Shown: piece after piece, positions 8,989 through 17,314 of the stretch
Position numbering within the stretch: the first letter of the stretch is position 1
Layout: every line of letters starts with the position of its first letter
Origin: Streptomyces fuscichromogenes
GTDB lineage: Bacteria > Actinomycetota > Actinomycetes > Streptomycetales > Streptomycetaceae
NCBI RefSeq assembly: GCF_014645815.1
Contig: NZ_BMML01000007.1
Location: 124,001 to 188,000, forward strand
DNA length: 64,000 bases
Direction: 5' to 3'
Notes under the pieces: generated by a model
Database searches by the model: none
What the model saw: the letters and a program-made list of their open reading frames with translations, nothing else
What the model was told of the DNA's origin: nothing
Made by a program: the position numbers and the translations under genes

Positions 8989-10338
8989 ATGAGGCAGGCG
9001 CGAGACCATGGTGGCGACCACTGGCCGTTGCGGCCGCTCCGGAGACCGGTGCCCGGTCTCGGGGTGCCGGTTCCCAGGCGGGCCGCCTCACAGCTGGCCG
9101 CGGGAATGCCCGTGGTACCGGTTCTGATCGTCTCCGGCATCGCACTCGTCGACGTGATCGCCGGGTCAGGGATGTTCTGGCTGCCGTTGCTCGCGGCCGG
9201 GCCCGCGCTGGCGGCCAGCACCAACGGCCCCCGAGGCGTCCTGTGCGTGGGATTCCTCGCCGCGGTGCTGGGCGCAAGCCGGGGCGTCGAGGAGGCGGGA
9301 CTGGGGCGCGAGACGGCGGCGGTGCTCTCGGCGCTGCTGGCCGTCACCCTGGCGAGCGCTCTGGCCAGCGCACTGCGCGGGCGCCGGGAACGGGTGCTCG
9401 CCGCCGTCCGCTCGGTCGCGGAGGCCGCCCAGCACGCCGTACTCAAGCCCATCCCGGAGACCGTCGGCCCGTTCCGGGTGGCGGTCCGCTACAGCGCGGC
9501 GGCGGCCGAGGCCCGGATCGGCGGTGATCTCTACGCCCTGGTGCCCACCCCGCACGGGATCAGGCTGATCGTCGGCGACGTACGCGGCAAGGGGCTGCCG
9601 GCCGTGGAGATCGCCGCGCTCGTCCTCGGTGTCTTCCGTGAGGCCGCCTACGACGAGCCCGATCTGCTCGCCGTCGTCGGCAGGATCGAGCGGAGCCTGG
9701 CGCGCAACCTCGGGCCCGACGACTTCGTCACCGCGGTGGTCGTGGGACATCCGCGCCCCGGGCAGCTTGAGGTGGTCAACTGCGGACACGCGCCTCCCCT
9801 GCTGATACCCGCGTCAGGAGGCGTCAGCGCGGTCGAGGCCACCCGTCCGGCTCCGCCCCTAGGTCTGCGCGGCCTCGTCGACGAGCCCCCCTGCCTGGAG
9901 ATCCTGCCCTTCTCCGACGGCGATCAGCTGCTGCTCTACACCGACGGGGTCATCGAGGCGCGCGACCGCGCCCACGAGTTCTACCCGCTGGCCGAAAGGG
10001 TGGCCCGCCATCTGTCGGACGAGCCGGAGGACGTCCTCTCCGCGATCCACGACGAACTGCTGACGCATGTGGGCGGCCGGCTGCACGACGACGCCGCCCT
10101 GCTCCTGCTCCGTATGCAGGCCGTGGGCGAAGGCGAACCGGTCGCGTCCGCCCAGCGGGCACGGGAAACGGCCCTCCCGGAGTCGGAAGGGCCGGAAAAG
10201 CCGGAAGGACCGGAAGGGCCGGAAGAACCTGAGGGCCGCGAGGCCGTCCCCGTGGTGTCGCGCAGCAGGTCCGCCGCCGTCGGCACCGAGGGCGGCAGGC
10301 GTACGGACGCCGCGTTCTCAGCGGGACTCGGACGCTGA
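8989..10338 (+). CDS. Membrane PP2C-type serine phosphatase (SpoIIE/RsbU family)
   Basis: The 449-residue protein has an N-terminal membrane domain with about three or four helices (VPVLIVSGIALVDVIAG, FWLPLLAAGPALAAS, AAVLSALLAVTLASALAS). A SpoIIE domain follows from about residue 155, with metal-binding motifs EARIGGDLYAL, GDVRGKGLPA, NCGHAPPLLI, LLLYTDGVIEARD and HDDAALLLL. The last 60 residues are a Glu/Pro/Gly repeat (EGPEKPEGPEGPEEPEG) and disordered. Such enzymes dephosphorylate anti-anti-sigma factors. It ends 30 bases from a convergent RsbW-like ATPase gene, consistent with partner-switching signalling. Confidence 0.9.
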   Translation: MRQARDHGGDHWPLRPLRRPVPGLGVPVPRRAASQLAAGMPVVPVLIVSGIALVDVIAGSGMFWLPLLAAGPALAASTNGPRGVLCVGFLAAVLGASRGVEEAGLGRETAAVLSALLAVTLASALASALRGRRERVLAAVRSVAEAAQHAVLKPIPETVGPFRVAVRYSAAAAEARIGGDLYALVPTPHGIRLIVGDVRGKGLPAVEIAALVLGVFREAAYDEPDLLAVVGRIERSLARNLGPDDFVTAVVVGHPRPGQLEVVNCGHAPPLLIPASGGVSAVEATRPAPPLGLRGLVDEPPCLEILPFSDGDQLLLYTDGVIEARDRAHEFYPLAERVARHLSDEPEDVLSAIHDELLTHVGGRLHDDAALLLLRMQAVGEGEPVASAQRARETALPESEGPEKPEGPEGPEEPEGREAVPVVSRSRSAAVGTEGGRRTDAAFSAGLGR

Positions 10339-10367
10339 CGAGCGCCGCTCGCCAACTACCGCGGACT

Positions 10368-10793
10368 TCACACCGCGACCAGATCGGCCCAGCGGGTGAC
10401 CGCGCCCGGACGGACATGGATGCCGTACCGGGTCGCCAGCGCGTGGACGATCCCCTCGCCGCGGCCGTGCTCGTCCGGGTCGATCCCCGCGGGCGGCTCT
10501 CCCGCCGTACGCGCGGGACCCGCGTCGGTGACCTCGATGTGCAGGGTGCCGAGTCCGGCGTCCCGCAGCCACGAAAGCCTCAGCACCGCCGGGGGCAGCG
10601 CATGCACGATCGCGTTGGTGAGCAGTTCCGACACCACCAGCAGCGCGTCCTCGATGACGTCCGGGGACACCCTCCAGGCGGCCAGGATCGCGCCCGCCCG
10701 CCGTCGTGTGTCCGGGACGGCACCGGCGACGGGCGGCACCGGGAAGACGTATTCACTCGCCTCCCGCACCCGTGTGTTCAGCTGTACCGCCAT
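10368..10793 (-). CDS. RsbW-like ATP-binding regulatory protein (HATPase_c)
   Basis: The protein of about 141 residues starts at ATG 10793, preceded by GGAG at proper spacing. It has GHKL-fold motifs: N box ELLTNAIVHA, G1 box EVTDAGPA and G2 box GRGEGIVHALATRYG. In Streptomyces such small ATPases act as anti-sigma or anti-anti-sigma kinases. The SpoIIE phosphatase gene converges on it, so the two may act on the same antagonist protein, although each is transcribed separately. Confidence 0.88.
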   Translation of the reverse strand: MAVQLNTRVREASEYVFPVPPVAGAVPDTRRRAGAILAAWRVSPDVIEDALLVVSELLTNAIVHALPPAVLRLSWLRDAGLGTLHIEVTDAGPARTAGEPPAGIDPDEHGRGEGIVHALATRYGIHVRPGAVTRWADLVAV

Positions 10794-10995
10794 CTCGTGT
10801 CTCCAGGGGTGAGGGCCACAGCGCCCTCGCATTGCGCGCCTCGGCACGTTGCCGGGCCTGATTGCACGCTAGGCAGCCCGGCCGGGTCGGTCAATGAACG
10901 GGGGTCGGCATTACCGAACGCGGCCTCCCGCACCAGACGCCACAGCGCCCTGCGCACGTACGGCAGACCTTCCGAGACGGTAATAGGCTCGATTC

Positions 10996-11763
10996 ATGAC
11001 CGGTCCGGTCCAGTCGATCGAACGGGCGGCCGCGATCCTGCGCCTGCTCGCCGGTGGGCCTCGCCGACTCGGGCTCGGGGAGGTGGCGGCCTCCCTGGGG
11101 CTGGCCAAGGGGACCGCCCACGGCATCCTGCGCACGCTCCAGCACGTGGACTTCGTGGAGCAGGACGCCACGACCGGGAAGTACCAGCTCGGAGCCGCCC
11201 TGCTGCACCTGGGCACGAGCTACCTCGACGTCAACGAGTTGCGGTCCCGGTCCATCAACTGGGCCGACGCCCTGGCCGCCCGCAGCGGCGAAGCGGTGCG
11301 CCTGGGCACGCCCCTGGAAGGCATGGTCCTGGTCGTCCACCATGTGTTCCGGCCGGACGACACGCTCCAGACCCTGGACGTGGGCTCGCTGCTGCCGCTG
11401 CACGCCTCCTCCCTGGGCAAGGTGCTGCTGGCCTACGGCACCGCGCCCCTCGACTCCGCCGTGGAATCGGGTCTCGAGGCGTACACCCGGCACACCCTGG
11501 TCACCCAGGAACAGCTCACCCGGGCCCTCGCCGAGGTCCGCGAGCTGGGCTGGGCCGCCGAGATACAGGAGATGAGCATGGGTGAGGCCGGGCTCGCCGC
11601 GCCGATCCGGGGACATGGCGGCCTCGTCGTCGGCGCCGTCGGGCTGTCCGGTCCGGTCGAACGGGTCTGCGACGGCCAGGGGCACCCCCGGCCCGGTCTG
11701 ATCACGCTGCTCCGGGAGGCGGCACGAGCGATCTCCAGAGACCTGGGCGCCGCTCGCTGGTAA
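10996..11763 (+). CDS. gylR: IclR-family regulator, GylR-like, of the glycerol kinase gene
   Basis: This 255-residue protein has the IclR winged helix at its N-terminus (VQSIERAAAILRLLAGGPRRLGLGEVAASLGLAKGTAHGILRTLQ) and effector domain (LPLHASSLGKVLLAYG, GEAGLAAPIRGHGGLVVGAVGLSGP). It precedes glycerol kinase by 42 bases. In S. coelicolor GylR represses a glycerol operon and responds to glycerol-3-phosphate; resemblance and position support the same role. The facilitator and dehydrogenase genes usual in that operon are absent, so this may be a second glycerol locus. Confidence 0.85.
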   Translation: MTGPVQSIERAAAILRLLAGGPRRLGLGEVAASLGLAKGTAHGILRTLQHVDFVEQDATTGKYQLGAALLHLGTSYLDVNELRSRSINWADALAARSGEAVRLGTPLEGMVLVVHHVFRPDDTLQTLDVGSLLPLHASSLGKVLLAYGTAPLDSAVESGLEAYTRHTLVTQEQLTRALAEVRELGWAAEIQEMSMGEAGLAAPIRGHGGLVVGAVGLSGPVERVCDGQGHPRPGLITLLREAARAISRDLGAARW

Positions 11764-11805
11764 GCCCCGGCTCCCTCCGCGACCCATCGGAAGGCGGACC
11801 CGATC

Positions 11806-13326
11806 ATGGTGGAGCGTTACGTGATGTCCATCGATCAGGGCACCAATTCCACGCGATGCATCCTGTTCGACCAGGGCGGTCGGCTGGTCTCCGTCGCGCA
11901 GCGGGAGCACCAGCAGCACTTCCCCAGACCCGGCTGGGTCGAGCACGACGCCGTCGAGATCTGGCACAACCTGCGCCGGGTGGTGTCCGACGCCATGGCC
12001 GGAGCCGGTACCGCCGTCGACGCGGGACAGATCGCCGCCATCGGCCTGGCCAACCAGCGCGAGACCACGGTGCTCTGGGACCGGCGCACGGGGGTGCCGC
12101 TGGGCCGGGCGATCGTCTGGCAGGACACGCGCACGGCGCCGCTGGTCGAGGAGCTCAGACAGCGGCCCGGAGAGGAGTTCTTCCTCGACCGGTGCGGTCT
12201 GCCGCCCTCCACCTACTTCTCGGCGCTGCGGATCCGCTGGCTGTTCGACCACGTCAAAGGCCTGGAGCAGCGAGCCAAGGACGGTGAGGTGCTGTTCGGC
12301 ACGATGGAGAGCTGGCTGATCTGGAACCTCACCGGCGGTGCCGACGGCGGACTGCACATGACCGACGCCACCAACGCCAGCCGCACCATGCTGATGAACA
12401 TCCGCACCCTCGACTGGGACGAGGAACTCCTGACGTTCTTCGGTGTGCCCCGCCCGATGCTGCCCGAGATCAGGTCCAACGCGGAGACCTACGACGAGGC
12501 CCACGCGCTGCTTCCCGGCGTTCCCATCGCAGCCGCCCTCGGCGACCAGCAGGCGGCCCTCTTCGGCCAGACCTGCTTCTCCCCGGGAGAGGCCAAGTGC
12601 ACCTACGGAACGGGCAGCTTTCTGCTGCTCAACACCGGTACCGAGGTCATACGGTCCCGGCACGGCCTGCTCACCACGGTCGCCTACAAGATCGGGGACC
12701 GGGAGCCCGTCTACGCCCTGGAAGGGTCGATAGCCGTGACCGGCGCGCTGGTCCAGTGGTTCCGCGACCGACTGGGGCTGATCAGCAGCGCGCCGGAGAT
12801 CGAGACGCTCGCGCGGACCGTCGAGGACAACGGCGGCTGTTACATCGTCCCCGCGTTCTCCGGCCTGTTCGCACCCCGCTGGCGCAGCGACGCACGCGGC
12901 GTCATCGTCGGCCTCACCTCGTACATCACCAGCGGGCACCTGGCCCGGGCCGTCCTGGAGGCCACGGGCTGGCAGACGCGTGAGGTCGTCGACGCCATGA
13001 ACGCCGACTCCTCGATACCGCTGAAGGAGCTCAAGGTGGACGGCGGCATGACCGCGGACAACCTGCTCATGCAGTTCGTCGCCGACGTGCTCGACGTGCC
13101 CGTCGTACGGCCCATGGTCTCCGAGACGGTCTCCCTGGGCGCCGGCTACGCCGCCGGTCTCGCCGCCGGCTACTGGCCGGACCTGGAGGTCCTGCGCCGC
13201 AACTGGCACCCGGCCGCCCGCTGGCTGCCGGCCATGGACCCCGGCCACCGGGACTCGGAGTACGACAACTGGCAGCGGGCCGTCGAACGGTCGCTGGGCT
13301 GGACGCGGACCTCCGGGTCGTCCTGA
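11806..13326 (+). CDS. glpK: Glycerol kinase
   Basis: The 506-residue FGGY-family kinase phosphorylates glycerol to glycerol-3-phosphate with ATP in the cytoplasm. The N-terminal phosphate-binding loop SIDQGTNSTRCILFDQGG, IGLANQRETTVLWDRRTG, the substrate region AIVWQDTRT, ALGDQQAALFGQ and the C-terminal KVDGGMTADNLLMQF signature are all present. Length is normal. GGAAGG lies upstream of ATG 11806. It is cotranscribed with the GylR-like regulator. Confidence 0.97.
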   Translation: MVERYVMSIDQGTNSTRCILFDQGGRLVSVAQREHQQHFPRPGWVEHDAVEIWHNLRRVVSDAMAGAGTAVDAGQIAAIGLANQRETTVLWDRRTGVPLGRAIVWQDTRTAPLVEELRQRPGEEFFLDRCGLPPSTYFSALRIRWLFDHVKGLEQRAKDGEVLFGTMESWLIWNLTGGADGGLHMTDATNASRTMLMNIRTLDWDEELLTFFGVPRPMLPEIRSNAETYDEAHALLPGVPIAAALGDQQAALFGQTCFSPGEAKCTYGTGSFLLLNTGTEVIRSRHGLLTTVAYKIGDREPVYALEGSIAVTGALVQWFRDRLGLISSAPEIETLARTVEDNGGCYIVPAFSGLFAPRWRSDARGVIVGLTSYITSGHLARAVLEATGWQTREVVDAMNADSSIPLKELKVDGGMTADNLLMQFVADVLDVPVVRPMVSETVSLGAGYAAGLAAGYWPDLEVLRRNWHPAARWLPAMDPGHRDSEYDNWQRAVERSLGWTRTSGSS

Positions 13327-13494
13327 GTATTTCCTTTCCGGTATCTGTTTTCCGTCGCCTGTTCATCGTGCCTCCTTTCCGTGTCCTGTCCGCTTCCCTT
13401 CGGCCTTGTGTTGGCATGGTGGAAGCCGGTCGTCACGGCCCTTAACGTTCTTTCGTGAGCGCTTTCGCGCAGGAGGAACAAACGAAGGGGAAGC

Positions 13495-13887
13495 ATGTCC
13501 GTATTTCCGTCCGGTGAAATGGCCGTGAAGGTCTTCGGCAGGCTTTTCACCGTATTGCTGGAGGACGACGATTTCGCGGCGAAAGCCCGGCAGGAGGGGA
13601 TGTCCGTCCGGCTCCTGCACACGAAGCCCGACTGCGAGCTCCTCGTGACGCCGGAGGGCGTCCGGGCCGGCGGGGAACAGGCGGGGCCGGCGGCGATCAC
13701 GCTCCGGATGTCCTGCGACACGGCCCACGCGCTGTGGATGGGGCAGCTCATGGTGCCCGTCGCCATCGCCACGGGCCGGCTCCGGATCCGCGGCAAGGTC
13801 GCCAGGGTGCTGGAACTGGTGCCGATGCTGCGCCCCGCGTTCGACCGGTACCCAGAGATCGCGGCCGCCGCCGGCATCGGCGCGTGA
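13495..13887 (+). CDS. SCP2 sterol/acyl-binding domain protein
   Basis: The 130-residue protein is a single SCP2-like domain (LLHTKPDCELLVTPEGV, ITLRMSCDTAHALWMGQLMVPVAIATGRLRIRGKVARVLELVPML). This fold binds lipids or acyl-CoA in a hydrophobic tunnel. AGGAGG lies upstream of ATG 13495. It leads a tightly spaced gene run with an acyl-CoA dehydrogenase, a possible acyltransferase, an E1-like enzyme and an exporter. It may hold or present an acyl intermediate. Confidence 0.85.
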   Translation: MSVFPSGEMAVKVFGRLFTVLLEDDDFAAKARQEGMSVRLLHTKPDCELLVTPEGVRAGGEQAGPAAITLRMSCDTAHALWMGQLMVPVAIATGRLRIRGKVARVLELVPMLRPAFDRYPEIAAAAGIGA

Positions 13888-13946
13888 ACCGCCGCGCGGC
13901 CACCCGTTCCGAACACCGAACCAACGCACAAGGAGTGACACCGCAC

Positions 13947-15176
13947 GTGAACACAGCTCTCTCCGAATCCGTGTCCGAGGCGGCGCTGAACTTCGACGTA
14001 CTGCCGAACGGTGTCGAGCAGTTCAGGGAGGCCGCTCGGGAATTCGCCCGGAACGTCGTCAAACCCCGCGTCCAGGATCTCGACCAGAAACCGGCGGCGC
14101 ATTTCGACTGGGACCTCGTCGGTCGCGGCCACCGTATCGGTCTCACCCGCGCGGCGATTCCGAAGGAATACGGCGGCCTGGGCGTGGGGATGCTGGGCGT
14201 CGCCACCGCACTGGAGGAAGTCGCCGCGGTCTGTCCGGGCACGGCACTGGTCTTCGGGGCCACCCTGCTCGGCCAGGCGCCGGTCCTGCTGTCCGGCGAT
14301 CCACGCCTGCAGGCCCGCTTCCTGCCCCTGTTCTCCGGTGACGAACCGGTCCTCGCCTGCAACGCGGTCACCGAGGAGGACGCGGGCTGTGACCTCATCG
14401 TCCCCGCCCAGGCCGAGCACGCGCGCAACGTCACGACCGCCCGCAGGGACGGCGACGACTACGTGCTGACCGGCCGCAAGCGGTTCATCACCAACGCGAA
14501 GGTCGCCGCGTTCGCCTCCGTGTTCGCCAACATGGAGGGCAGCCCGGGGGCGACCGGGCTCACCTCCTTCATCGTTCCCCTGGACCTTCCCGGCGTGGTC
14601 CGCGGACCGGTGGCGGACAAGATGGGATACCGCGCGTGCCTGGGCAGCGAGCTGGAGTTCCACGACGTCCGGGTGCCCGCCGAGTACCTGGTCGGCGCGG
14701 AGGGCGAGGGCATGGCCATCAACATGGCGCAGAGCAACATGGCGCGCGCCGCGGTGGCCGGCATCTCCACGGGGGTCGCACGCAGCGCCCTGGAACAGGC
14801 GATCATCTGGTGCGGTGAACGCGTCCAGGGCGGACGCCACCTCAAGGACCAGCAGTTCACGGCGGCGAAGCTGGCCGGCATGGCGGCCAGGGTCGACGCC
14901 GCACGCATGCTGTACCTGCGGGCGGCGGACAAGGTCGACAACGAACTGCCGCCGCCGGTCTACGAACCGGCCGCGGCCAAGCTGTTCGCGGACCGGACCG
15001 CGATCGACGTCGCGGAGACGGCCCTTTCGCTGCTGGGCGCCCGCGGCTACCTGCGCTCCTACGGCGTCGAGAAGATGATGCGGGACGCCCTGGGCACCCG
15101 GATCTACGAGGGCACCCCGGAAGTCCTGGCACTCGCCATCACCGACAGCCTGTACGCCGAGCGGGACGAGTGGTGA
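13947..15176 (+). CDS. Acyl-CoA dehydrogenase-like flavoenzyme
   Basis: The 409-residue protein has acyl-CoA dehydrogenase domains in order: the N-terminal helical domain (FREAAREFARNVVKPRVQDLD, KEYGGLG), the middle beta domain (ACNAVTEEDAGCDL, LTGRKRFITNAKVAAF) and the C-terminal helices (ARAAVAGISTGVARSALEQAI, LGARGYLRSYGVEKMMRDA). The region IYEGTPEVLALAITDSLY corresponds to the segment holding the usual base Glu. It forms a double bond alpha-beta to a thioester using FAD. GTG 13947 sits 11 bases after AAGGAG. Its stop overlaps the next start as GTGA, indicating translational coupling. Confidence 0.9.
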   Translation: MNTALSESVSEAALNFDVLPNGVEQFREAAREFARNVVKPRVQDLDQKPAAHFDWDLVGRGHRIGLTRAAIPKEYGGLGVGMLGVATALEEVAAVCPGTALVFGATLLGQAPVLLSGDPRLQARFLPLFSGDEPVLACNAVTEEDAGCDLIVPAQAEHARNVTTARRDGDDYVLTGRKRFITNAKVAAFASVFANMEGSPGATGLTSFIVPLDLPGVVRGPVADKMGYRACLGSELEFHDVRVPAEYLVGAEGEGMAINMAQSNMARAAVAGISTGVARSALEQAIIWCGERVQGGRHLKDQQFTAAKLAGMAARVDAARMLYLRAADKVDNELPPPVYEPAAAKLFADRTAIDVAETALSLLGARGYLRSYGVEKMMRDALGTRIYEGTPEVLALAITDSLYAERDEW

Positions 15177-16213
15177 GCGCCCCCGGCCGAGCCGCCGGTC
15201 CCGCCTTACCCGCCGTCCCCGCCGCCCCTGCCACGTCCGCAGCCCCGGCTCCGGAGCCCGCCGGTACTTCGGCACCCGAGCCCGTCGGTGTCCGGGACTC
15301 CCGCGCCCGGCGCTACGCCCGGGACATCATCGGGCTCCACGACCGGCTCAGCTACCGGCGGCTGCCCACGGAGTTCAGGGGCGACCCGCTCTCCCTCGTC
15401 GAGGACCCGCACAGCGCACTGGTCACCGTCACCGGCCGCGACAGCCAGTTCCCCTCCCGCTACCTCAAGGGGCTGCTGGGGTTCCGCCTGGCCCAGTACC
15501 TCCGGCTGAACTGGATCTCCGCCGACGCGGTCCACCGCACCGCCGCCTTCCACGAACCACTGCCGCACTCGCCCGTGGAGAACATCCACACCGTGACGCT
15601 GTGCGCGCGCTCCGGGAAGATCCGCGGCTACGTCGGGCTGGCCTGCTCCGCGGACACCGAGAGCCTGCCCCTGGACTCCGCCCGCCGTACCCCGTTCCCG
15701 ACGGAGGCGGCCCACGGCATCGACCTGCTGGGCCGGTACGCACGGCCCGGCCTGGGCACCCACCAGGCCTTCGAGTTCAAGCGGTTCCTGCGGGACCAGA
15801 CGATGCCGCGGGACGAGCAGTACACCCGCGTCCCCTGGCACCTCATGCTCGGGGTCGGCGAGGCGCTGCTCGGCCTGGGCGACGGCGTGCGGGTCGTACT
15901 GGGCGACGCCAAGGAGCATGTCGCCCTGCGCCATCTGCGCCTGGTCGGCTTCGACCTGCACGTCGTGGACGGCACGTCGCCGCGCCTGTCCGCATCGGAT
16001 CCCATGGCGCCGATCTACCGGCAGACGGTCGTGGCCAAACCGTTCGCCGCCCCGGTGCCCGCGGACATCGGCTGGTACCGCGACGTGGTCCGCTCCTACC
16101 TCGACGGGACCAGCGAGCTGGCCTCGTGGCAGGCCGTGATCACCACGCTGGCCGCACGCAGGAGGCAGCCGGGACACCGTTCCGGTCCCGCACGAGGAGG
16201 GGCTCTCAGGTGA
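15173..16213 (+). CDS. Hypothetical protein, possible LuxI/FeeM-like GNAT-fold N-acyltransferase
   Basis: The 346-residue protein starts at GTG 15173 (GTG 15170 is possible), overlapping the acyl-CoA dehydrogenase stop. The first 40 residues are an Ala/Pro linker. The body follows the order seen in acyl-homoserine-lactone and N-acyl amino-acid synthases: GKIRGYVGLAC resembles the vxGyxRL strand, FEFKRFLRD the ExSRFxV strand, and ALRHLRLVGFDLHVVDG the helix-strand near the acyl site. This is remote similarity by eye. If right, it would transfer an acyl chain to an amine. The last 25 residues are Arg/Gly-rich. Confidence 0.55.
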   Translation: MSAPGRAAGPALPAVPAAPATSAAPAPEPAGTSAPEPVGVRDSRARRYARDIIGLHDRLSYRRLPTEFRGDPLSLVEDPHSALVTVTGRDSQFPSRYLKGLLGFRLAQYLRLNWISADAVHRTAAFHEPLPHSPVENIHTVTLCARSGKIRGYVGLACSADTESLPLDSARRTPFPTEAAHGIDLLGRYARPGLGTHQAFEFKRFLRDQTMPRDEQYTRVPWHLMLGVGEALLGLGDGVRVVLGDAKEHVALRHLRLVGFDLHVVDGTSPRLSASDPMAPIYRQTVVAKPFAAPVPADIGWYRDVVRSYLDGTSELASWQAVITTLAARRRQPGHRSGPARGGALR

Positions 16214-17175
16214 CGGACGGCGAGCGGGAACCGATGTCCGAGACGGCCGCGGGCCCCACGGCGAAGGCCGGGTTCTACGCCGAGCTGACCACCCGTAACG
16301 CCGGAGTGGTGCCGGAGGCCGACCAGTGGGCGCTGCGCACGGCCACCGTCCTGGTGGCCGGCTGCGGGTCGATCGGGGGCGCCGCGGTCGAACCGCTGGC
16401 CCGGCTCGGCCTGCAGAAGTTCGTCCTCGCCGACCCGGGGACGTACGAACTCAACAATCTCAACCGGCAGTCGGCGACCGCCGCCGACCTCGGCCGGAAC
16501 AAGGCCTCGCTGGCCGGGGACCGGGTGCGGGCGATCAACCCGCACGCCTCGGTCGAGGTCTGCACCGAGGGGGTCACCCCACGGACCGTCCAGCGGCTGA
16601 CGGGCTCCTGCCAGGTGATCATCGACGGGGTCGACGTCACCACCCCCGAGGGGTGGCGGGCCAAACTCCTGCTGCACCGCCACGCCGTACGGCGGCGGCT
16701 GCCCCTGATCACGGGCTGGGACATGGCGGGCACCCAGTACGTCCGCTGCTACGACTACCGGCACGTCCGCGAACCGTTCGCGGGGGCCATCGGCCCGTAC
16801 GACGCGGACCGGCACGACATGTGGGAACTGCTGCGCCGGGCCGTGCCGTTGCGGCACGTGCCGACCGACATGCTGGCCGAGATCCGGGCCAACCACGCCC
16901 GGACCGACTACAGCTTCCCCCAGGTCGCGTACACGGCCATGGCGTTCGGTGTGCTCAGCTCCCACATGGTGGTGCGGCTGCTGGCCGGACAGCGGGTGCG
17001 GGCCGAGGTCCGGCTCGACGTGCACCAGAAGGCCAGGCCGCTGGGGGAGCGGTGGCGCAGCCGGGCGCGGTGGCCGGTGGAACTGGCGGCGCTGCTGCCG
17101 GAACTCCTGCGGCTGGCCCGCCGGTCCGGCGCGGGCCGGGCACCGCTGGCCCCGGCGGACCGCGACGCGACCTGA
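16210..17175 (+). CDS. ThiF/MoeB/E1-like adenylyltransferase
   Basis: The 321-residue protein begins at GTG 16210 after GAGGAGG and overlaps the previous stop. It has the E1 nucleotide-binding core: VLVAGCGSIGGAAVEPLARLG (GxGxxG at residues 51-56), VLADPGTYELNNLNRQS with the arginine finger-like Arg86 in NLNRQ, GRNKA, and DGVDVTTPEGW. E1-type enzymes adenylate a C-terminal or free carboxylate. Zinc-binding CxxC pairs are not seen, and no ubiquitin-like carrier is encoded nearby, so the substrate may be a small acid or amino acid. It sits between the putative acyltransferase and an exporter. Confidence 0.85.
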   Translation: MTDGEREPMSETAAGPTAKAGFYAELTTRNAGVVPEADQWALRTATVLVAGCGSIGGAAVEPLARLGLQKFVLADPGTYELNNLNRQSATAADLGRNKASLAGDRVRAINPHASVEVCTEGVTPRTVQRLTGSCQVIIDGVDVTTPEGWRAKLLLHRHAVRRRLPLITGWDMAGTQYVRCYDYRHVREPFAGAIGPYDADRHDMWELLRRAVPLRHVPTDMLAEIRANHARTDYSFPQVAYTAMAFGVLSSHMVVRLLAGQRVRAEVRLDVHQKARPLGERWRSRARWPVELAALLPELLRLARRSGAGRAPLAPADRDAT

Positions 17176-17314
17176 GCCCCGGCACCGCGGCTCCGGCCCC
17201 CCGGCCGCGCGTTCACCGGCGACGCACCGGGTGAGAACGCGCGGCCCCCTGACGCAGGCCCGGACGGGGTCCGGCGCCGGCGCCTGCGCAGCCATTGCGA
17301 CCACGGAGGTGGAC

